A stretch of DNA of 64,000 nt from Aureimonas ureilytica DSM 18598 = NBRC 106430 (lineage in GTDB: Bacteria > Pseudomonadota > Alphaproteobacteria > Rhizobiales > Rhizobiaceae), in NCBI RefSeq assembly GCF_000382705.1, contig NZ_ARQE01000002.1, forward strand, positions 653,953 to 717,952, in the 5' to 3' direction. Of this stretch, positions 10,070 through 19,392 are shown one piece after another. The position numbers were made by a program, and so were the translations under genes. The notes beneath the pieces are model-generated. The model did not search any database and was not told the origin of the DNA. It saw nothing but the letters and a program-made list of their open reading frames with translations. Every line of letters begins with the position of its first letter. The first letter of the stretch is position 1.

Positions 10070-10639
10070 ATGAGCACTCGCGATATCGTCCTGATCGCCC
10101 TGTTCGCGGCCCTGATGGCCGTTCTGGGCGCCTTTCCGCCGCTCATGCTGCCGATCATCGCGATTCCCATCACGGCGCAGTCCATGGGTCCGATGCTGAT
10201 GGGCGGCATTCTCGGCGCGCGTCGCGGCGCGCTCTCCATGCTGCTCTTTCTCGTTCTGGTGGCCATGGGCCTGCCGCTCCTGTCGGGTGGGCGCGGGGGT
10301 CTGGCCCCCTTCGTCGGTCCGTGGTCCGGCTTCATCTATGGCTGGGTCCTCGCCGCCTTCGCGATCGGATGGCTGGTGGAGCGGCGCTGGGATCGGCTGG
10401 GTCCCGTGTCCGCCTTCGGGATCTGCGTCCTCGGCGGCATCGGCATCATCTATGCGGTGGGCGTTCCCTGGTTCGCGGCGTTCTCGGGCCTCGGCCTCGG
10501 CAAGGCTTTCGCCACGTCCGCCATCGCCTTCATCCCCGGCGACCTCGTGAAGGCAGGCCTTGCGACCGCCGCGATCCTCATCGTCAAGCGCGCCTATCCG
10601 CTCATCGAGGCGAACGCCCTGCGCAGCGCGCGGCTCTGA
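10070..10639 (+). CDS. bioY: Biotin ECF transporter S component BioY
   Basis: This 189-residue membrane protein has six hydrophobic segments. The BioY pattern is visible at PIIAIPITAQSMGPMLMGG, GARRGALSMLLFL, and the substrate-site loop FVGPWSGFIYGWVLAA. It captures biotin and docks on the BioMN energy-coupling module. bioM and bioN follow directly, making a complete BioYMN importer. No BioR-type site (TTATAGATAA-like) is apparent upstream, and no biotin synthesis gene is in the window. Confidence 0.93.
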   Translation: MSTRDIVLIALFAALMAVLGAFPPLMLPIIAIPITAQSMGPMLMGGILGARRGALSMLLFLVLVAMGLPLLSGGRGGLAPFVGPWSGFIYGWVLAAFAIGWLVERRWDRLGPVSAFGICVLGGIGIIYAVGVPWFAAFSGLGLGKAFATSAIAFIPGDLVKAGLATAAILIVKRAYPLIEANALRSARL

Positions 10640-10649
10640 GAGAGGCGTC

Positions 10650-11324
10650 GTGATCGCGTTCGAGGCGGTGTCGCTCGAACGGGGCGGCCGCCTCGTTCTC
10701 GATCGGCTCGACCTGCAGCTGACGGAGCGCCGGATCGGCGTGATCGGGGCCAACGGCTCGGGCAAGTCGAGCTTCGTCCGTCTGCTGAACGGGCTGCTTC
10801 TGCCCACGAGCGGCACGGTCCATGTCTTCGGAATGGACACGAAAAGCGCGGCGCGCGCGGTGCGCCGCCGCGTCGGCTTCGTGTTCCAGAACCCCGACAA
10901 CCAGATCGTCTATCCAAGCGTCGGCGAGGATCTCGCCTTCGGCCTGAAGCCGCTCAAACTGCCCAAGCCCGAAATCGCCGCGCGGGTCGGCCGGGCGCTG
11001 GCGGAAGCCGGCCTTTCCGGCTTCGAGGAGCGGCTGGCGCATGAGCTTTCGGGTGGCGAGCGGCAGATGGTGGCGATCGCGGGCGTCGCCATCCTGCGCC
11101 CCGATCTCCTGGTTCTGGACGAGCCGACGACGCTTCTCGACCGGCGCAACAAGCGCCGCGTGATGGAGGCGGTTCATGCCATGTCCTGCGCCGTCGCCAT
11201 GGTGACGCACGATCTCGACCTTCTGGACAGCTTCGACCGGGTTCTCGTGTTCGAGAACGGGCGGCTCGTGGACGATGCCCCGCCGGCCCGCGCCATCCAG
11301 ACCTATCTGACGCTCACGGCATGA
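10650..11324 (+). CDS. bioM: Biotin ECF transporter ATPase BioM
   Basis: This 224-residue ABC ATPase has Walker A GANGSGKS, ECF-type Q-loop FVFQNPDNQIVYPSVGEDLA, signature LSGGERQMVAIA and Walker B LLVLDEPTT. The QNPDNQ motif is characteristic of ECF A-components. A longer in-frame reading extends back inside bioY. The GTG at 10650, preceded by AGAGAGGCG and ten bases after the bioY stop, gives the family N-terminus IAFEAVSLERGG. Its stop overlaps the bioN ATG. It powers biotin uptake with BioN and BioY. Confidence 0.93.
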   Translation: MIAFEAVSLERGGRLVLDRLDLQLTERRIGVIGANGSGKSSFVRLLNGLLLPTSGTVHVFGMDTKSAARAVRRRVGFVFQNPDNQIVYPSVGEDLAFGLKPLKLPKPEIAARVGRALAEAGLSGFEERLAHELSGGERQMVAIAGVAILRPDLLVLDEPTTLLDRRNKRRVMEAVHAMSCAVAMVTHDLDLLDSFDRVLVFENGRLVDDAPPARAIQTYLTLTA

Positions 11325-11911
11325 TCGGCGGCCTTTATCGACCAGGCGACAGCCTCCTGCACCGGATCCCGGCCGGCGCGAAGCTCGCGCTTCTGGCGCT
11401 CGGAGGATCGCTTGCGATCTTCGTCAGCCACCCTCTCGCCCTCCTCGGGCTTCTTCTCCTCGCGATCGGCCTGTTTCCCCTCGCCTCCTTCTCGCTCGGC
11501 ACGGCGCTCCGTCAGTTGCGCCCGGCCGCGATCGTTCTTGCCCTCCTGTTTCTGGCGCAGCTCTGGATCACCGGGCTCGACGCTGCCCTCGTGGTGACGC
11601 TGCGGCTGGCGGCGCTTCTCCTTGCCGCCGCGCTGGTGACGCTGACGACGCGCGTCTCCGACATGACCGAGACGCTGGAGCGCGGCCTCAGGGTGCTGCG
11701 CCCCCTCGGCGTCGATCCCGAACGGGTGAGTCTCGCGATCGCGCTCGCGATCCGCTTTCTGCCGGCGCTCGGAGCGGTGCTGGAACAGGTGCGCGAGGCG
11801 CAGCGCGCACGTGGGCTCGATCGCTCGATGATCGCGCTTCTCGTGCCGCTTCTGGTGCGCACGCTGAAGATGGCGGACGAGGTGGCCGAGGCGATCGACG
11901 CGCGAAGCTGA
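11321..11911 (+). CDS. bioN: Biotin ECF transporter transmembrane component BioN
   Basis: This 196-residue EcfT-type membrane protein has about five hydrophobic segments. Two cytoplasmic coupling-helix motifs of the A-R-G type are present: the first region around LERGLRVLRPLG, and EAQRARGLD near residue 165. These contact the BioM ATPase. The ATG overlaps the bioM stop (ATGA), so the three genes form one translationally coupled operon. Length matches rhizobial BioN (about 200). Confidence 0.92.
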   Translation: MIGGLYRPGDSLLHRIPAGAKLALLALGGSLAIFVSHPLALLGLLLLAIGLFPLASFSLGTALRQLRPAAIVLALLFLAQLWITGLDAALVVTLRLAALLLAAALVTLTTRVSDMTETLERGLRVLRPLGVDPERVSLAIALAIRFLPALGAVLEQVREAQRARGLDRSMIALLVPLLVRTLKMADEVAEAIDARS

Positions 11912-11975
11912 CGCGACGCAGCATTCCCGGCGAATGCGCCTTGACCCGGACGGCGCGCCGGCCGACTTTCAGCCC

Positions 11976-12581
11976 ATGACGACGATTCGATCTCTCTGCG
12001 TGTACTGCGGCTCCGCTTCGGGCCGTGATCCTTCCTACGTGCAAGCCGCCCAGGCGCTCGGCGCCGCCATGGCGCATCGCGGCATCCGCCTGATCTATGG
12101 TGGCGGCACGCGCGGCATCATGGGCGCCGTGTCCGACGCGGTGATCGCCGCCGGCGGTCAGGTGACCGGCATCATCCCGCGCTTCCTGATCGACATGGAA
12201 GCCACCGAAAGCGAGCTGAAGCGGCTCGACGAACTGGTGATCACCGAGGACATGCACGAGCGCAAGCACATGATGTTCGAGCGCTCGGACGCCTTCATCG
12301 CGCTTCCGGGCGGCATCGGCACGCTGGAAGAGCTGGTCGAGATCATGACCTGGAGCCAGCTCGGCCGCCATCGCAAGCCGATCGGCATCGCCAATATCGA
12401 CGGGTTCTGGGACCCGTTCTCCAGCCTTCTGGACCATATGCGCGAAGCGGGCTTCATCCACACCGCCCATCAGGTGCGCCCGATCATCCGCGACCGGATC
12501 GAGGACCTTCTGCCCGCCATCGAAGCCGCGGCCGTGCCGGCCGAGCGCGATGGCGTGGAAGCCGTGATCGAACGGCTCTGA
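11976..12581 (+). CDS. LOG-family protein (TIGR00730 nucleotide 5'-monophosphate phosphoribohydrolase)
   Basis: This 201-residue Rossmann-fold protein opens with SLCVYCGSASGRDPSY and carries the LOG signature PGGIGTLEELVE, with the upstream catalytic Arg in MHERKHMMF. LOG proteins cleave cytokinin riboside 5'-monophosphate or related nucleotides to free base and ribose 5-phosphate. Bacterial members are often housekeeping nucleotide hydrolases, so the physiological substrate is uncertain. An upstream in-frame ATG would add 14 residues, but homologues start close to MTTIRSLCV. A clear terminator follows. Confidence 0.9.
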   Translation: MTTIRSLCVYCGSASGRDPSYVQAAQALGAAMAHRGIRLIYGGGTRGIMGAVSDAVIAAGGQVTGIIPRFLIDMEATESELKRLDELVITEDMHERKHMMFERSDAFIALPGGIGTLEELVEIMTWSQLGRHRKPIGIANIDGFWDPFSSLLDHMREAGFIHTAHQVRPIIRDRIEDLLPAIEAAAVPAERDGVEAVIERL

Positions 12582-12608
12582 GCCGCGCGACGCTGACGGA
12601 TGCAACGA

Positions 12609-12632
12609 GGGCGGCCCTGGAGCCGCCCTTTT
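12609..12632 (+). terminator. Intrinsic terminator after the LOG gene
   Basis: GGGCGGC at 12609-12615 pairs with GCCGCCC at 12622-12628 and is followed by TTTT. It sits between the convergent LOG gene and rarD, ending just before the rarD stop at 12643. Confidence 0.8.
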
Positions 12633-12642
12633 CATGGCCGGA

Positions 12643-13563
12643 TCATTCCGCCGGACAGGATCGCGCGGCGACCGCCGGCTTCGGGCGCCGGGCCGCCAGC
12701 ATCGACCATGTGTAGATGGCAAGCGCCACCCAGATGAAGCCGAAGGCGACGCCCTGCCAGACGCCGAAGGGCTCGCCGAACACAAACACCGCCGTCAGCG
12801 CGATGAAGGTCGGCGCGAGATATTGCAGAAGGCCGATCGTGGTGAAGCGCAGAAGCCGCGCCGCCGCCGCATAGAGGATCAGCGGGATCGCCGTCACCGC
12901 GCCGGCGCCGATGAGGAGCAGCGTTTCCGCTCCGTCGCTGGCGAAATGGCTCTGTCCGGTTCCGGCCACCCATCCGGCCAGGAGCAGCGCCGGCACGAAG
13001 AGAATGGCGATCTCCAGGAAGAACCCTTCCGCCGCGCTGACGGAGACTGTCTTTCGGATCAGGCCGTAGAAGCCGAACGAGGTCGCCAGAACGAGCGACA
13101 CCCAGGGCAGTCCGCCGGCCTTCACCGTCAGGATCAGAACGCCGAAGGCGGCGAGCGCGATGGCGAGCGCCTGCGGCCGGTTCGGCCGCTCGCCGAGGAA
13201 GACGGCCGCCAGAAGCACGTTGATAAGCGGGTTGATGTAGTAGCCGAGCGCCGCCTCGACGCCGTGACCCGAGATGATGGCGATGACATAGGTGCCCCAG
13301 TTCACCGAGATCAGCGCCGCCGTCAGCGTCATCATCCCGAGAATGCGCGGCGTCAGAATCCGCCCGATCCCGCGAAGCTGGCCGCTTTGGGCCAGAACCA
13401 GAAGCGCGAAGGGCATGGCCCAGAGAATGCGATGCGCGACGATCTCCAGCGGGGGGACGTGCGACAGGGCCTTCATGTAGATGGGAAGCACGAGGCCCCA
13501 GATCAGAAAGGCCGAAACCCCGTAGACATAGCCGCGCGAGGTTTCTGCGGGCAGATCCGACAT
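12643..13563 (-). CDS. rarD: RarD-type EamA-family transporter
   Basis: This 306-residue inner-membrane protein has ten hydrophobic segments in two EamA repeats. RarD features are clear: GYVYGVSAFLIWGLVLPIY at the N-terminus, HRILWAMPF near residue 45, NWGTYVIAI and GYYINPLINVLLA in the middle, and LLQYLAPTFI in the second repeat. RarD proteins are drug/metabolite superfamily exporters originally tied to chloramphenicol sensitivity; the natural substrate is unknown. It is a single gene. Confidence 0.9.
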   Translation of the reverse strand: MSDLPAETSRGYVYGVSAFLIWGLVLPIYMKALSHVPPLEIVAHRILWAMPFALLVLAQSGQLRGIGRILTPRILGMMTLTAALISVNWGTYVIAIISGHGVEAALGYYINPLINVLLAAVFLGERPNRPQALAIALAAFGVLILTVKAGGLPWVSLVLATSFGFYGLIRKTVSVSAAEGFFLEIAILFVPALLLAGWVAGTGQSHFASDGAETLLLIGAGAVTAIPLILYAAAARLLRFTTIGLLQYLAPTFIALTAVFVFGEPFGVWQGVAFGFIWVALAIYTWSMLAARRPKPAVAARSCPAE

Positions 13564-13699
13564 GGCGTCACTCTCGAAGATTGGGTCCGGTCCTCCCCGG
13601 TTTACCAGCCTCGCTTACGAACGACACCCGATTTCCCCTTATGGATGCATCAATCCCGTGAATGGGTCGCTGGGCGGAAAGCCGGCGCTCGGCGCTCGA

Positions 13700-14161
13700 T
13701 CAGTCGTGGTCCGGATGCTGGAAGGAGCGGATGTCGCCGAGATAGGGGTTGTCCGCTTCGTCCTCCTCCGTCCTGCGAACCGGCAGCGTCGCCAGCCGAT
13801 CGACATAGGGCAGCTTGGTCTCGCATCCGAACTGGATGTCGGGCGCGATCGCCGTCGGATCGTCGAAAGCGCCGATGCTGAGCGCCGGGCCGTCCGGCGC
13901 CTCGTAGGTCAGCGGCGTGCCGCAGGCCGAGCAGAAGCCCCGCTGCACCAGATTGGAGGATGGGAAGCGATCCGGCTCGCGCGTCGTCCAGCGCAGCGTC
14001 GCGGGATCGACCGAGACGAGCGGCGCGAAGAACGAGCCGAACGCCTTCTGGCACATCCGGCAATGGCAGATCGAGGCGCGGCCGAGCGCTCCCTCGATGC
14101 GGAAGCGCACGGCGCCACATTGGCAGCCGCCGGTGTGAACGGGTCGATTGTCGAGGGTCAT
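13700..14161 (-). CDS. GFA-family zinc-binding protein
   Basis: This 153-residue protein carries the GFA (glutathione-dependent formaldehyde-activating enzyme-like) zinc pattern. GGCQCGAVRF comes first, then CHCRMCQKAFGSFFAP (CxCxxC), and CSACGTPLTYE further along. Family members bind structural and sometimes catalytic zinc. Few have a proven role, and activity on S-hydroxymethylglutathione is disputed, so function stays general. It is followed 17 bases later by its minus-strand upstream neighbour pip, suggesting a cysS-pip-GFA run. Confidence 0.88.
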   Translation of the reverse strand: MTLDNRPVHTGGCQCGAVRFRIEGALGRASICHCRMCQKAFGSFFAPLVSVDPATLRWTTREPDRFPSSNLVQRGFCSACGTPLTYEAPDGPALSIGAFDDPTAIAPDIQFGCETKLPYVDRLATLPVRRTEEDEADNPYLGDIRSFQHPDHD

Positions 14162-14178
14162 GGGCGCCTCGCGCAGGT

Positions 14179-15132
14179 TCAGACGTCCGCGTAACGATCG
14201 GTCGCGGCCAGGAGGCGGTCAAGCGTGCCGGGCTCGGAAAATGCGTGGCCGGCCTCTTCCACGATCTGGAGTTCCGAACCCGGCCAGGCACGGTGAAGGT
14301 CCCAGGCCGTGACCGGCGGCGTCACCACGTCGTAGCGTCCCTGCACGATGATGCCGGGAATGCCGGCGAGCCGGCCGGCTTCGCGGATGAGCTGCCCTTC
14401 CTCCAGCCAGAGCTCGTGGATGAAGAAATGGTTCTCGATCCGCGCGAAGGCTATGGCCGCGTCGCTCGCCCCGAAGGCGCCGACCCCGTCGCGCAGCGTG
14501 CGCATGGAGACGGTGCGCGCTTCCCAGTCCGTCCAGCTCCGGGCCGCCTGCGCGCGCACGGCGCGGTCGGGATGGTCCAGCCTTGCATGGTAGGAAGCGA
14601 TCGGATCGGCGCGCTCGGCCTCCGAGAGGGGTGCCATGAAATGCTCCCATTCGTCGGGAAAGAGCCGGCTCGCGCCGTCCTTGTAGTACCAGTCGATCTC
14701 GGCGCGCCGGCCGGTGAAGATGCCGCGCAGCACCATCTCGCTCACGCGCTCCGGCCGCGTTTCGGCATAGGCGAGCGCCAGGGTCGAGCCCCAGGAGCCG
14801 CCGAACAGCATGAAGCGGCCGAGCCCGAAATGATCGGCGACGCGGTCGATATCGGCCACGAGATCGTGGGTCGTGTTGGCCTCGAGCAGGCCGAGCGGGG
14901 TGGAGCGGCCGCAGGCGCGCTGGTCGAACAGGGTAACGCAGTAACGGGCCGGATCGAACAGGCGACGATGCGCCGGGCTGCAACCGCTGCCCGGCCCGCC
15001 ATGCAGGAAGATCACCGGCTTGCCGGCCGGGTTGCCGCATTGCTCGACATGGAGCGTGTGCCCCCCGCCGACATCCAGCCGCTCCGTGCGGAACGGCTGG
15101 ATCGGCGGGTAGAGCACGCCGGGCGTGCGCAT
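14179..15132 (-). CDS. pip: Proline iminopeptidase
   Basis: This 317-residue alpha/beta-hydrolase of the S33 family removes N-terminal proline from peptides in the cytoplasm. The oxyanion motif is HGGPGSGC near residue 45, DQRACGRSTP follows, and the nucleophile is Ser113 in GGSWGS. The acid is in QGRYDVVTP and the His in GHAFSE near the C-terminus. The ATG at 15132 overlaps the cysS stop (TGATG), a better start than the TTG one codon upstream. It is translationally coupled to cysS. Confidence 0.93.
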   Translation of the reverse strand: MRTPGVLYPPIQPFRTERLDVGGGHTLHVEQCGNPAGKPVIFLHGGPGSGCSPAHRRLFDPARYCVTLFDQRACGRSTPLGLLEANTTHDLVADIDRVADHFGLGRFMLFGGSWGSTLALAYAETRPERVSEMVLRGIFTGRRAEIDWYYKDGASRLFPDEWEHFMAPLSEAERADPIASYHARLDHPDRAVRAQAARSWTDWEARTVSMRTLRDGVGAFGASDAAIAFARIENHFFIHELWLEEGQLIREAGRLAGIPGIIVQGRYDVVTPPVTAWDLHRAWPGSELQIVEEAGHAFSEPGTLDRLLAATDRYADV

Positions 15133-16586
15133 CAACGCTTCAGTTCCCAGCTCGTCACGCGCTCGCCGGTCTCGGGGTCCTTGCCGTCCTTCAGGAGGAT
15201 GCCCTCATCGGCGAGTTCCGCGCGGATGCGGTCGGCCTCTGCAAAATCCTTCGCCTTCAGGCATTCGAGGCGCTCGGAGATCCGCCGCGCCACGTCCTCG
15301 CTGACGCCGCTCTCGCGCACCGGGTCGATGCCGACGAGAGCGAGACTCGCCAGCGCTTCCGCCGCCCGCCCCTCGTCGAAGAGCTGGTGCACGCGCGCGA
15401 TCGCCACCGAGCCGGCGAGATCGTCGCACAGGGCGGCAAGGAAGGCCTCGTCCGGCGCATCGGCCGCCCGCGCGTCGGCCTGGCGCGCCAGTCGCTCCCA
15501 CTTGTCGAGTTCGCGCACCGCCTCGTCCAGCCGGGCCGCCGTGAAATCGATCGGCTCGCGGTAATGCGTCTTCAGCATGAGAAGCCGCACCGCCTCGCCC
15601 GGCCAGCGCCGGCCGCCGACCTTGTCGGTTTCCAGAATGTCGGCGATCGTGACAAAATTGCCCTCGCTCTTCGACATCTTGCGGCCGTCCACCTGGACGA
15701 AGCCGTTGTGCATCCAGACCTCGGCCATCTTCTGCGTGCCATGGGCGCAGCAGCTCTGGGCGATCTCGTTCTCGTGATGCGGGAAGATCAGATCAAGCCC
15801 GCCGCCGTGAATGTCGAAGGTGCGCCCGAGATAGGCCTCGCTCATGACGGAGCATTCGATATGCCAGCCAGGCCGCCCCCGGCCCCAGGGGCTGTCCCAG
15901 CCGGGCTCATCCGTGGAGGAAAGCTTCCACAGGACGAAATCGGCCGGGTTGCGTTTGTGCGCTTCCACGGCGACGCGCGCGCCGGCCTGCTGGTCCTCGA
16001 GCTTTCGATGCGAGAGCGCCCCGTAGTTCGGCATGGAGCCGACGTCGAACAGCACTTCGCCAGCGGCCACATAGGCATGTCCGCGCGCGATCAGCGTCTC
16101 GATCATCGAAACCATGTCCGGCAGACCGTCGGCGCGCGGCGTAACGAAGCCTGTGGCGCGCGGCTCGAAGGTCGGCGGCAGGGTGCCGAGCGCGGCGACA
16201 TCCTTGTGGAACTGCGCGGCGGTGCCTTCCGTCACGCGGGCGATCGCCTCGTTCAGCGAAAGCTCGGGATGGTCGCGCAGAGCGCGCGCGTTGATCTTGT
16301 CGTCCACGTCCGTGATGTTGCGGGCATAGACCACCCGGTCCGCGCCGTAGAGATGGCGCAGGAGGCGGAACAGGACGTCGAAGACGATCACCGGGCGGGC
16401 GTTGCCGATATGGGCGAAGTCGTAGACGGTCGGGCCGCAGACATACATGCGCACGCGCCGATCCGCTTCGGGAACGGCATGGCAGGTCTCGCGCCAATCC
16501 AGCGGCAGGAACCGCTCCTTGCGCCGCGTCAGGGTGTTGGTGAGGAAGAGACCCCGAAAACCGTCGTCCAAAACCTGCGTCTCCAT
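15132..16586 (-). CDS. cysS: Cysteinyl-tRNA synthetase
   Basis: This 484-residue class I synthetase charges tRNA-Cys. The zinc-site cysteine lies in YVCGPTVYD, the HIGH equivalent is HIGN in FAHIGNARP, the WHIECS motif is near the middle, and HHENEIAQS carries zinc ligands. KMSKSEGNF is the ATP loop. A C-terminal DALR-type helical region ends at VTSWELKR. The frame is open for 71 more codons upstream. The start [10 protein letters not shown] at 16586 is chosen because upstream residues look random and family length fits. It begins a run with pip and the GFA gene. Confidence 0.93.
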   Translation of the reverse strand: METQVLDDGFRGLFLTNTLTRRKERFLPLDWRETCHAVPEADRRVRMYVCGPTVYDFAHIGNARPVIVFDVLFRLLRHLYGADRVVYARNITDVDDKINARALRDHPELSLNEAIARVTEGTAAQFHKDVAALGTLPPTFEPRATGFVTPRADGLPDMVSMIETLIARGHAYVAAGEVLFDVGSMPNYGALSHRKLEDQQAGARVAVEAHKRNPADFVLWKLSSTDEPGWDSPWGRGRPGWHIECSVMSEAYLGRTFDIHGGGLDLIFPHHENEIAQSCCAHGTQKMAEVWMHNGFVQVDGRKMSKSEGNFVTIADILETDKVGGRRWPGEAVRLLMLKTHYREPIDFTAARLDEAVRELDKWERLARQADARAADAPDEAFLAALCDDLAGSVAIARVHQLFDEGRAAEALASLALVGIDPVRESGVSEDVARRISERLECLKAKDFAEADRIRAELADEGILLKDGKDPETGERVTSWELKR

Positions 16587-16864
16587 CTGCGCCCGAATGG
16601 GCCGAGGCCGTTTTGCTACCGAAAAAAGCCGCCGCGCACAAACGCCGCGGAGCCGTGCCGGCCGTCTTCGCAGCGCCATCCGGCGGGAAGAACAAATCGG
16701 CAACGCGCAAGATCCTTCGCGGCGCAGCATGTCACCATCACGCAACATTCCCGTCATGCAACGATTTGTTAAGTATAGATTCAGCGATTTTTCAGACACT
16801 TGCCCCTAAACTGTCGCAATCGAGCCGCCTAATCCACCCATCGCATCAGCAGTGAGCCCCTTCG

Positions 16865-17050
16865 ATGACCGCCGCCAATATCGTCTTCAAATCCCGCAGT
16901 GAGCGCGAGCGGGAACGCGAAAACGATCTCATGAAGAATTACCGCGAAATCGGGATCGCAGCGATCGCCGCCGCCGCACACGAGTCCTGCCGTCAGGCCA
17001 AGGATTCCGACCGGCAGCTCAAGACCGCGCCCCTCAAGCGGTCGGCCTGA
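16865..17050 (+). CDS. Small basic hypothetical protein
   Basis: This 61-residue protein has a charged middle (SRSERERERENDLMKNY) followed by a short Ala/Ile-rich stretch (EIGIAAIAAAAHESC). The composition is unlike an accidental high-GC frame, and a strong terminator follows its stop by 20 bases. That supports a real monocistronic gene. No family or function is recognised. It lies in the space divergent from cysS. Confidence 0.6.
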   Translation: MTAANIVFKSRSERERERENDLMKNYREIGIAAIAAAAHESCRQAKDSDRQLKTAPLKRSA

Positions 17051-17070
17051 TCGGACATCTCCAAGTGAAA

Positions 17071-17108
17071 AAGGGCGCGTCGGACGAAAGTCCGGCGCGC
17101 CCTTTTTT
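17071..17108. terminator. Bidirectional intrinsic terminator
   Basis: AAGGGCGCG-t-CGGAC and GTCCG-g-CGCGCCCTT form a long stem around GAAA, followed by TTTTTT. On the other strand the stem is followed by TTTTTC. It therefore serves both the small gene ending at 17050 and the convergent gene ending at 17126. Confidence 0.9.
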
Positions 17109-17125
17109 GTGCGTTCGACACGCGG

Positions 17126-17311
17126 TCAGTTGACGAGCAGCGCGTAAAGCCCTTCGAAGATCGTGACGCCCGCCAGCGGCGCAACGAAGAGCAGAAGCAG
17201 ATTCACAGCCAGAAGCCACAGGAGCACGCGCTCCTGGCGCGGGTTCAAGCGCGGGGGCGGCGGTGGCAGGCCGTCCGGCGGGTCCCAGTCGTTCTTGGTG
17301 TCGAGATACAT
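17126..17311 (-). CDS. Small single-pass membrane protein
   Basis: This 61-residue protein has a soluble, proline-rich N-terminus (DWDPPDGLPPPPPRLNPRQE) followed by a hydrophobic C-terminal half with one or two membrane segments (VLLWLLAVNLLLLFVAPLAG). The start MYLDTKNDW is preceded by GGGGAGGG at proper spacing. The longer frame upstream lacks such a site. It shares the bidirectional terminator on its 3' side. No family recognised; function unknown. Confidence 0.7.
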   Translation of the reverse strand: MYLDTKNDWDPPDGLPPPPPRLNPRQERVLLWLLAVNLLLLFVAPLAGVTIFEGLYALLVN

Positions 17312-17494
17312 GCGCGCCCTCCCCGGCCGACGGGGATGCGGGGCGGGTCGACCGATCGAGCGCGGCGCAGCCTTCGGACCCCTCGTCACGAGACCAGCTA
17401 GACCGGCGGCGCGCCCGCGCAAGACGTGGCAAAAGGTCTCCACCCGTCTCCGAGCGGTCGGGGAAGAGCCGTAGCCCTTCCCCCTTTGTCGGTC

Positions 17495-18535
17495 TCAGTG
17501 CGCGGCGATGAAGGCCGCGAGAATGTCGCGCGCGGCGAGCGCGTCGCTCCGGTCGATCATCTCCCCGACCGTGTGGATGTAGCGGGTGCCGACCACGATG
17601 CCGATCGCCCGCGCGCCGCTCGCCGCCTGTTGCAGCGAGGCGCTGTCCATGCCGCCGCCACCCAGGATCGTGCGCTGGAGCGGGATGGAATGCGCGGCCG
17701 CCAGCGCGTCGAACTCGTCCGCGAGCGCCATGTCGGCGATGAAGGAACCGTCCTTCAGGTGGAGACCCGCGCCCTTGCCGAGCTCGGTGGTGCGATCCTT
17801 TTCCGGCACGCCCGGCGTGTCGCAGGCGAGCGTCGTGTCGACGCCGATGCCGATATGCGGGCGCTTGGCATAGGCGACGGTCTTGGCGCCGCGAAGGCCG
17901 ACCTCCTCCTGCGCGGTGAAGGCGACCGTCAGTTCGCAGCGATGCGAGGCCTTGTCCTCCACGAGCTTGCGCACCGCTTCGAGCCCGAGCCAGCAGGCGA
18001 TGCGATTGTCGATCGCCTTGGAGACGATGCGCTCGGTGCCGAGTTCCAGGAAGGGCTCGTCCATGACCACGAAGTCGCCGATGCGCACCTTGGACTTGGT
18101 CTCAGCGCCGAGACCGAGATCGACGAAGAAGTCCGTCGGCTCGGGCACCTTCTTGCGGTCTTCCGGCGCCGAAATGTGGATCGGCTTGCCCTCGGCCATC
18201 ATCACGCCCTTGTAGTCCCCGTTCGGGGTGCAGACGAGGACGCGGCGCGAGAAGAGATTGCGCGGGTCGAAGCCGCCGACGGGCGAGACGTTGATGAAGC
18301 CCTTGTCGGAAACATGGCTGACGAGAAAGCCGATCTCGTCCATATGGCAGGCGAGCATGATGCGCTCGGGGTTCTCGCCCTGCCCCTTCCGGGTGCAGAC
18401 GAGATTGCCCATCACGTCCGTCTCGATCGTGTCGAACAGATCCTTCGCTTCCGCCGCGATCAGATCGCGCACGCGATGCTCGTGGCCGGGCACGCCGGGC
18501 GTTTCGCACAGGCGCTTGAGAAGGTCGATATTCAT
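17495..18535 (-). CDS. M42-family metallopeptidase (glutamyl aminopeptidase/endoglucanase-like)
   Basis: This 346-residue di-zinc aminopeptidase of the PepA/FrvX/TET group acts in the cytoplasm on peptides. Ligands visible are His in ACHMDEIGF, the bridging Asp in SKAIDNRIA, the general base and ligand Glu pair in TAQEEVGLRG, Asp in GIGVDTTLACD, and His in TRYIHTVGE. Length fits the family. Some members were mislabelled endoglucanases, and peptidase activity is the better prediction. The preceding gene on this strand starts about 110 bases away. Confidence 0.9.
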   Translation of the reverse strand: MNIDLLKRLCETPGVPGHEHRVRDLIAAEAKDLFDTIETDVMGNLVCTRKGQGENPERIMLACHMDEIGFLVSHVSDKGFINVSPVGGFDPRNLFSRRVLVCTPNGDYKGVMMAEGKPIHISAPEDRKKVPEPTDFFVDLGLGAETKSKVRIGDFVVMDEPFLELGTERIVSKAIDNRIACWLGLEAVRKLVEDKASHRCELTVAFTAQEEVGLRGAKTVAYAKRPHIGIGVDTTLACDTPGVPEKDRTTELGKGAGLHLKDGSFIADMALADEFDALAAAHSIPLQRTILGGGGMDSASLQQAASGARAIGIVVGTRYIHTVGEMIDRSDALAARDILAAFIAAH

Positions 18536-18645
18536 GCGAGCGGCCTTTCTGGAAGTCTCGGCGGCGAAGGCGGGAGGAGCCTTTGAGGCCGGAAACGGGA
18601 ACGAGAGGAAAAGGCCTCCGGCGGATCGGGGCCGCCGGCGACCCG

Positions 18646-19392
18646 TCAGAACAGGGAGCCCTGCGCGGCGGGCGGCGGCTCGCCAGGGGGCTTGGATGAG
18701 GGCTCGACCGGTTCCTGCACCTCCGGCCCCATATTGGCAACCGCGTTGACGCGCTCCGAGACGGGGATCGCCTCGAAGAACGCATTCTCGGCCGGGCGCA
18801 GGAGATCGACGACATCACGCGGCTCGCTGTCGCGGCAATCCAGCCAGCGCTCGGCATCGTCCGGGCCGATCACGACCGGCATGCGCTCGTGCAGATCGGC
18901 CAGCGCGGCATTGCTGTGCGTGGTGAGAATTGCCGCCGTGTCGATCTCGCTTCCGTCGGCCGCAAGATAGGTTTCGCAGAGGCCCGCGAAGGCGATCGGG
19001 CCGGGCGCGCGGGGCCGCACGAAGAAGGGCGTGCCGCGCCGGCCGCCCTCGCGCCGCCATTCGTAGAAGCCGCTGGCGGGCACGAGGCAGCGGCGATGGC
19101 GCAAGGCCGCCTTGAAGCTGTTGCGCTCGCCCGCGCTCTCGCTGCGGGCGTTGAACAGAAGCGGGATCGTCGAAGGGTCCTTGGTCCAGCCGGGAATAAG
19201 ACCCCAGCGCGCCAGATGCGCGATGCGCCGCACGCCGCCATCGCCCGCCCGGCGATGCTCGTCGGCGCGCAGAACGAGGATCGGCTGCGTCGGGGCGATG
19301 TTGTAGCGCGGCGGGAAGGGCTCCAGCGCGTCCACAAGGAAGCGCTCGCCGATCGCGCGCGGACTGTCGGTCAGGGTAAAGCGGCCACACAT
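18646..19392 (-). CDS. SOS response-associated peptidase, HMCES/YedK family
   Basis: This 248-residue SRAP protein begins MCGRFTL, where Cys2 becomes the N-terminal nucleophile that cross-links to abasic sites in single-stranded DNA. Other active-site elements are RYNIAPTQ, LFNARSES, ASGFYEWRR and the catalytic His in LHERMPVV. The family shields abasic sites at replication forks and removes itself by autoproteolysis. A proline-rich tail of about 25 residues (EPSSKPPGEPPPAAQGSLF) is extra. Bacterial homologues are often LexA-controlled, but no clear LexA box is seen. Confidence 0.92.
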   Translation of the reverse strand: MCGRFTLTDSPRAIGERFLVDALEPFPPRYNIAPTQPILVLRADEHRRAGDGGVRRIAHLARWGLIPGWTKDPSTIPLLFNARSESAGERNSFKAALRHRRCLVPASGFYEWRREGGRRGTPFFVRPRAPGPIAFAGLCETYLAADGSEIDTAAILTTHSNAALADLHERMPVVIGPDDAERWLDCRDSEPRDVVDLLRPAENAFFEAIPVSERVNAVANMGPEVQEPVEPSSKPPGEPPPAAQGSLF

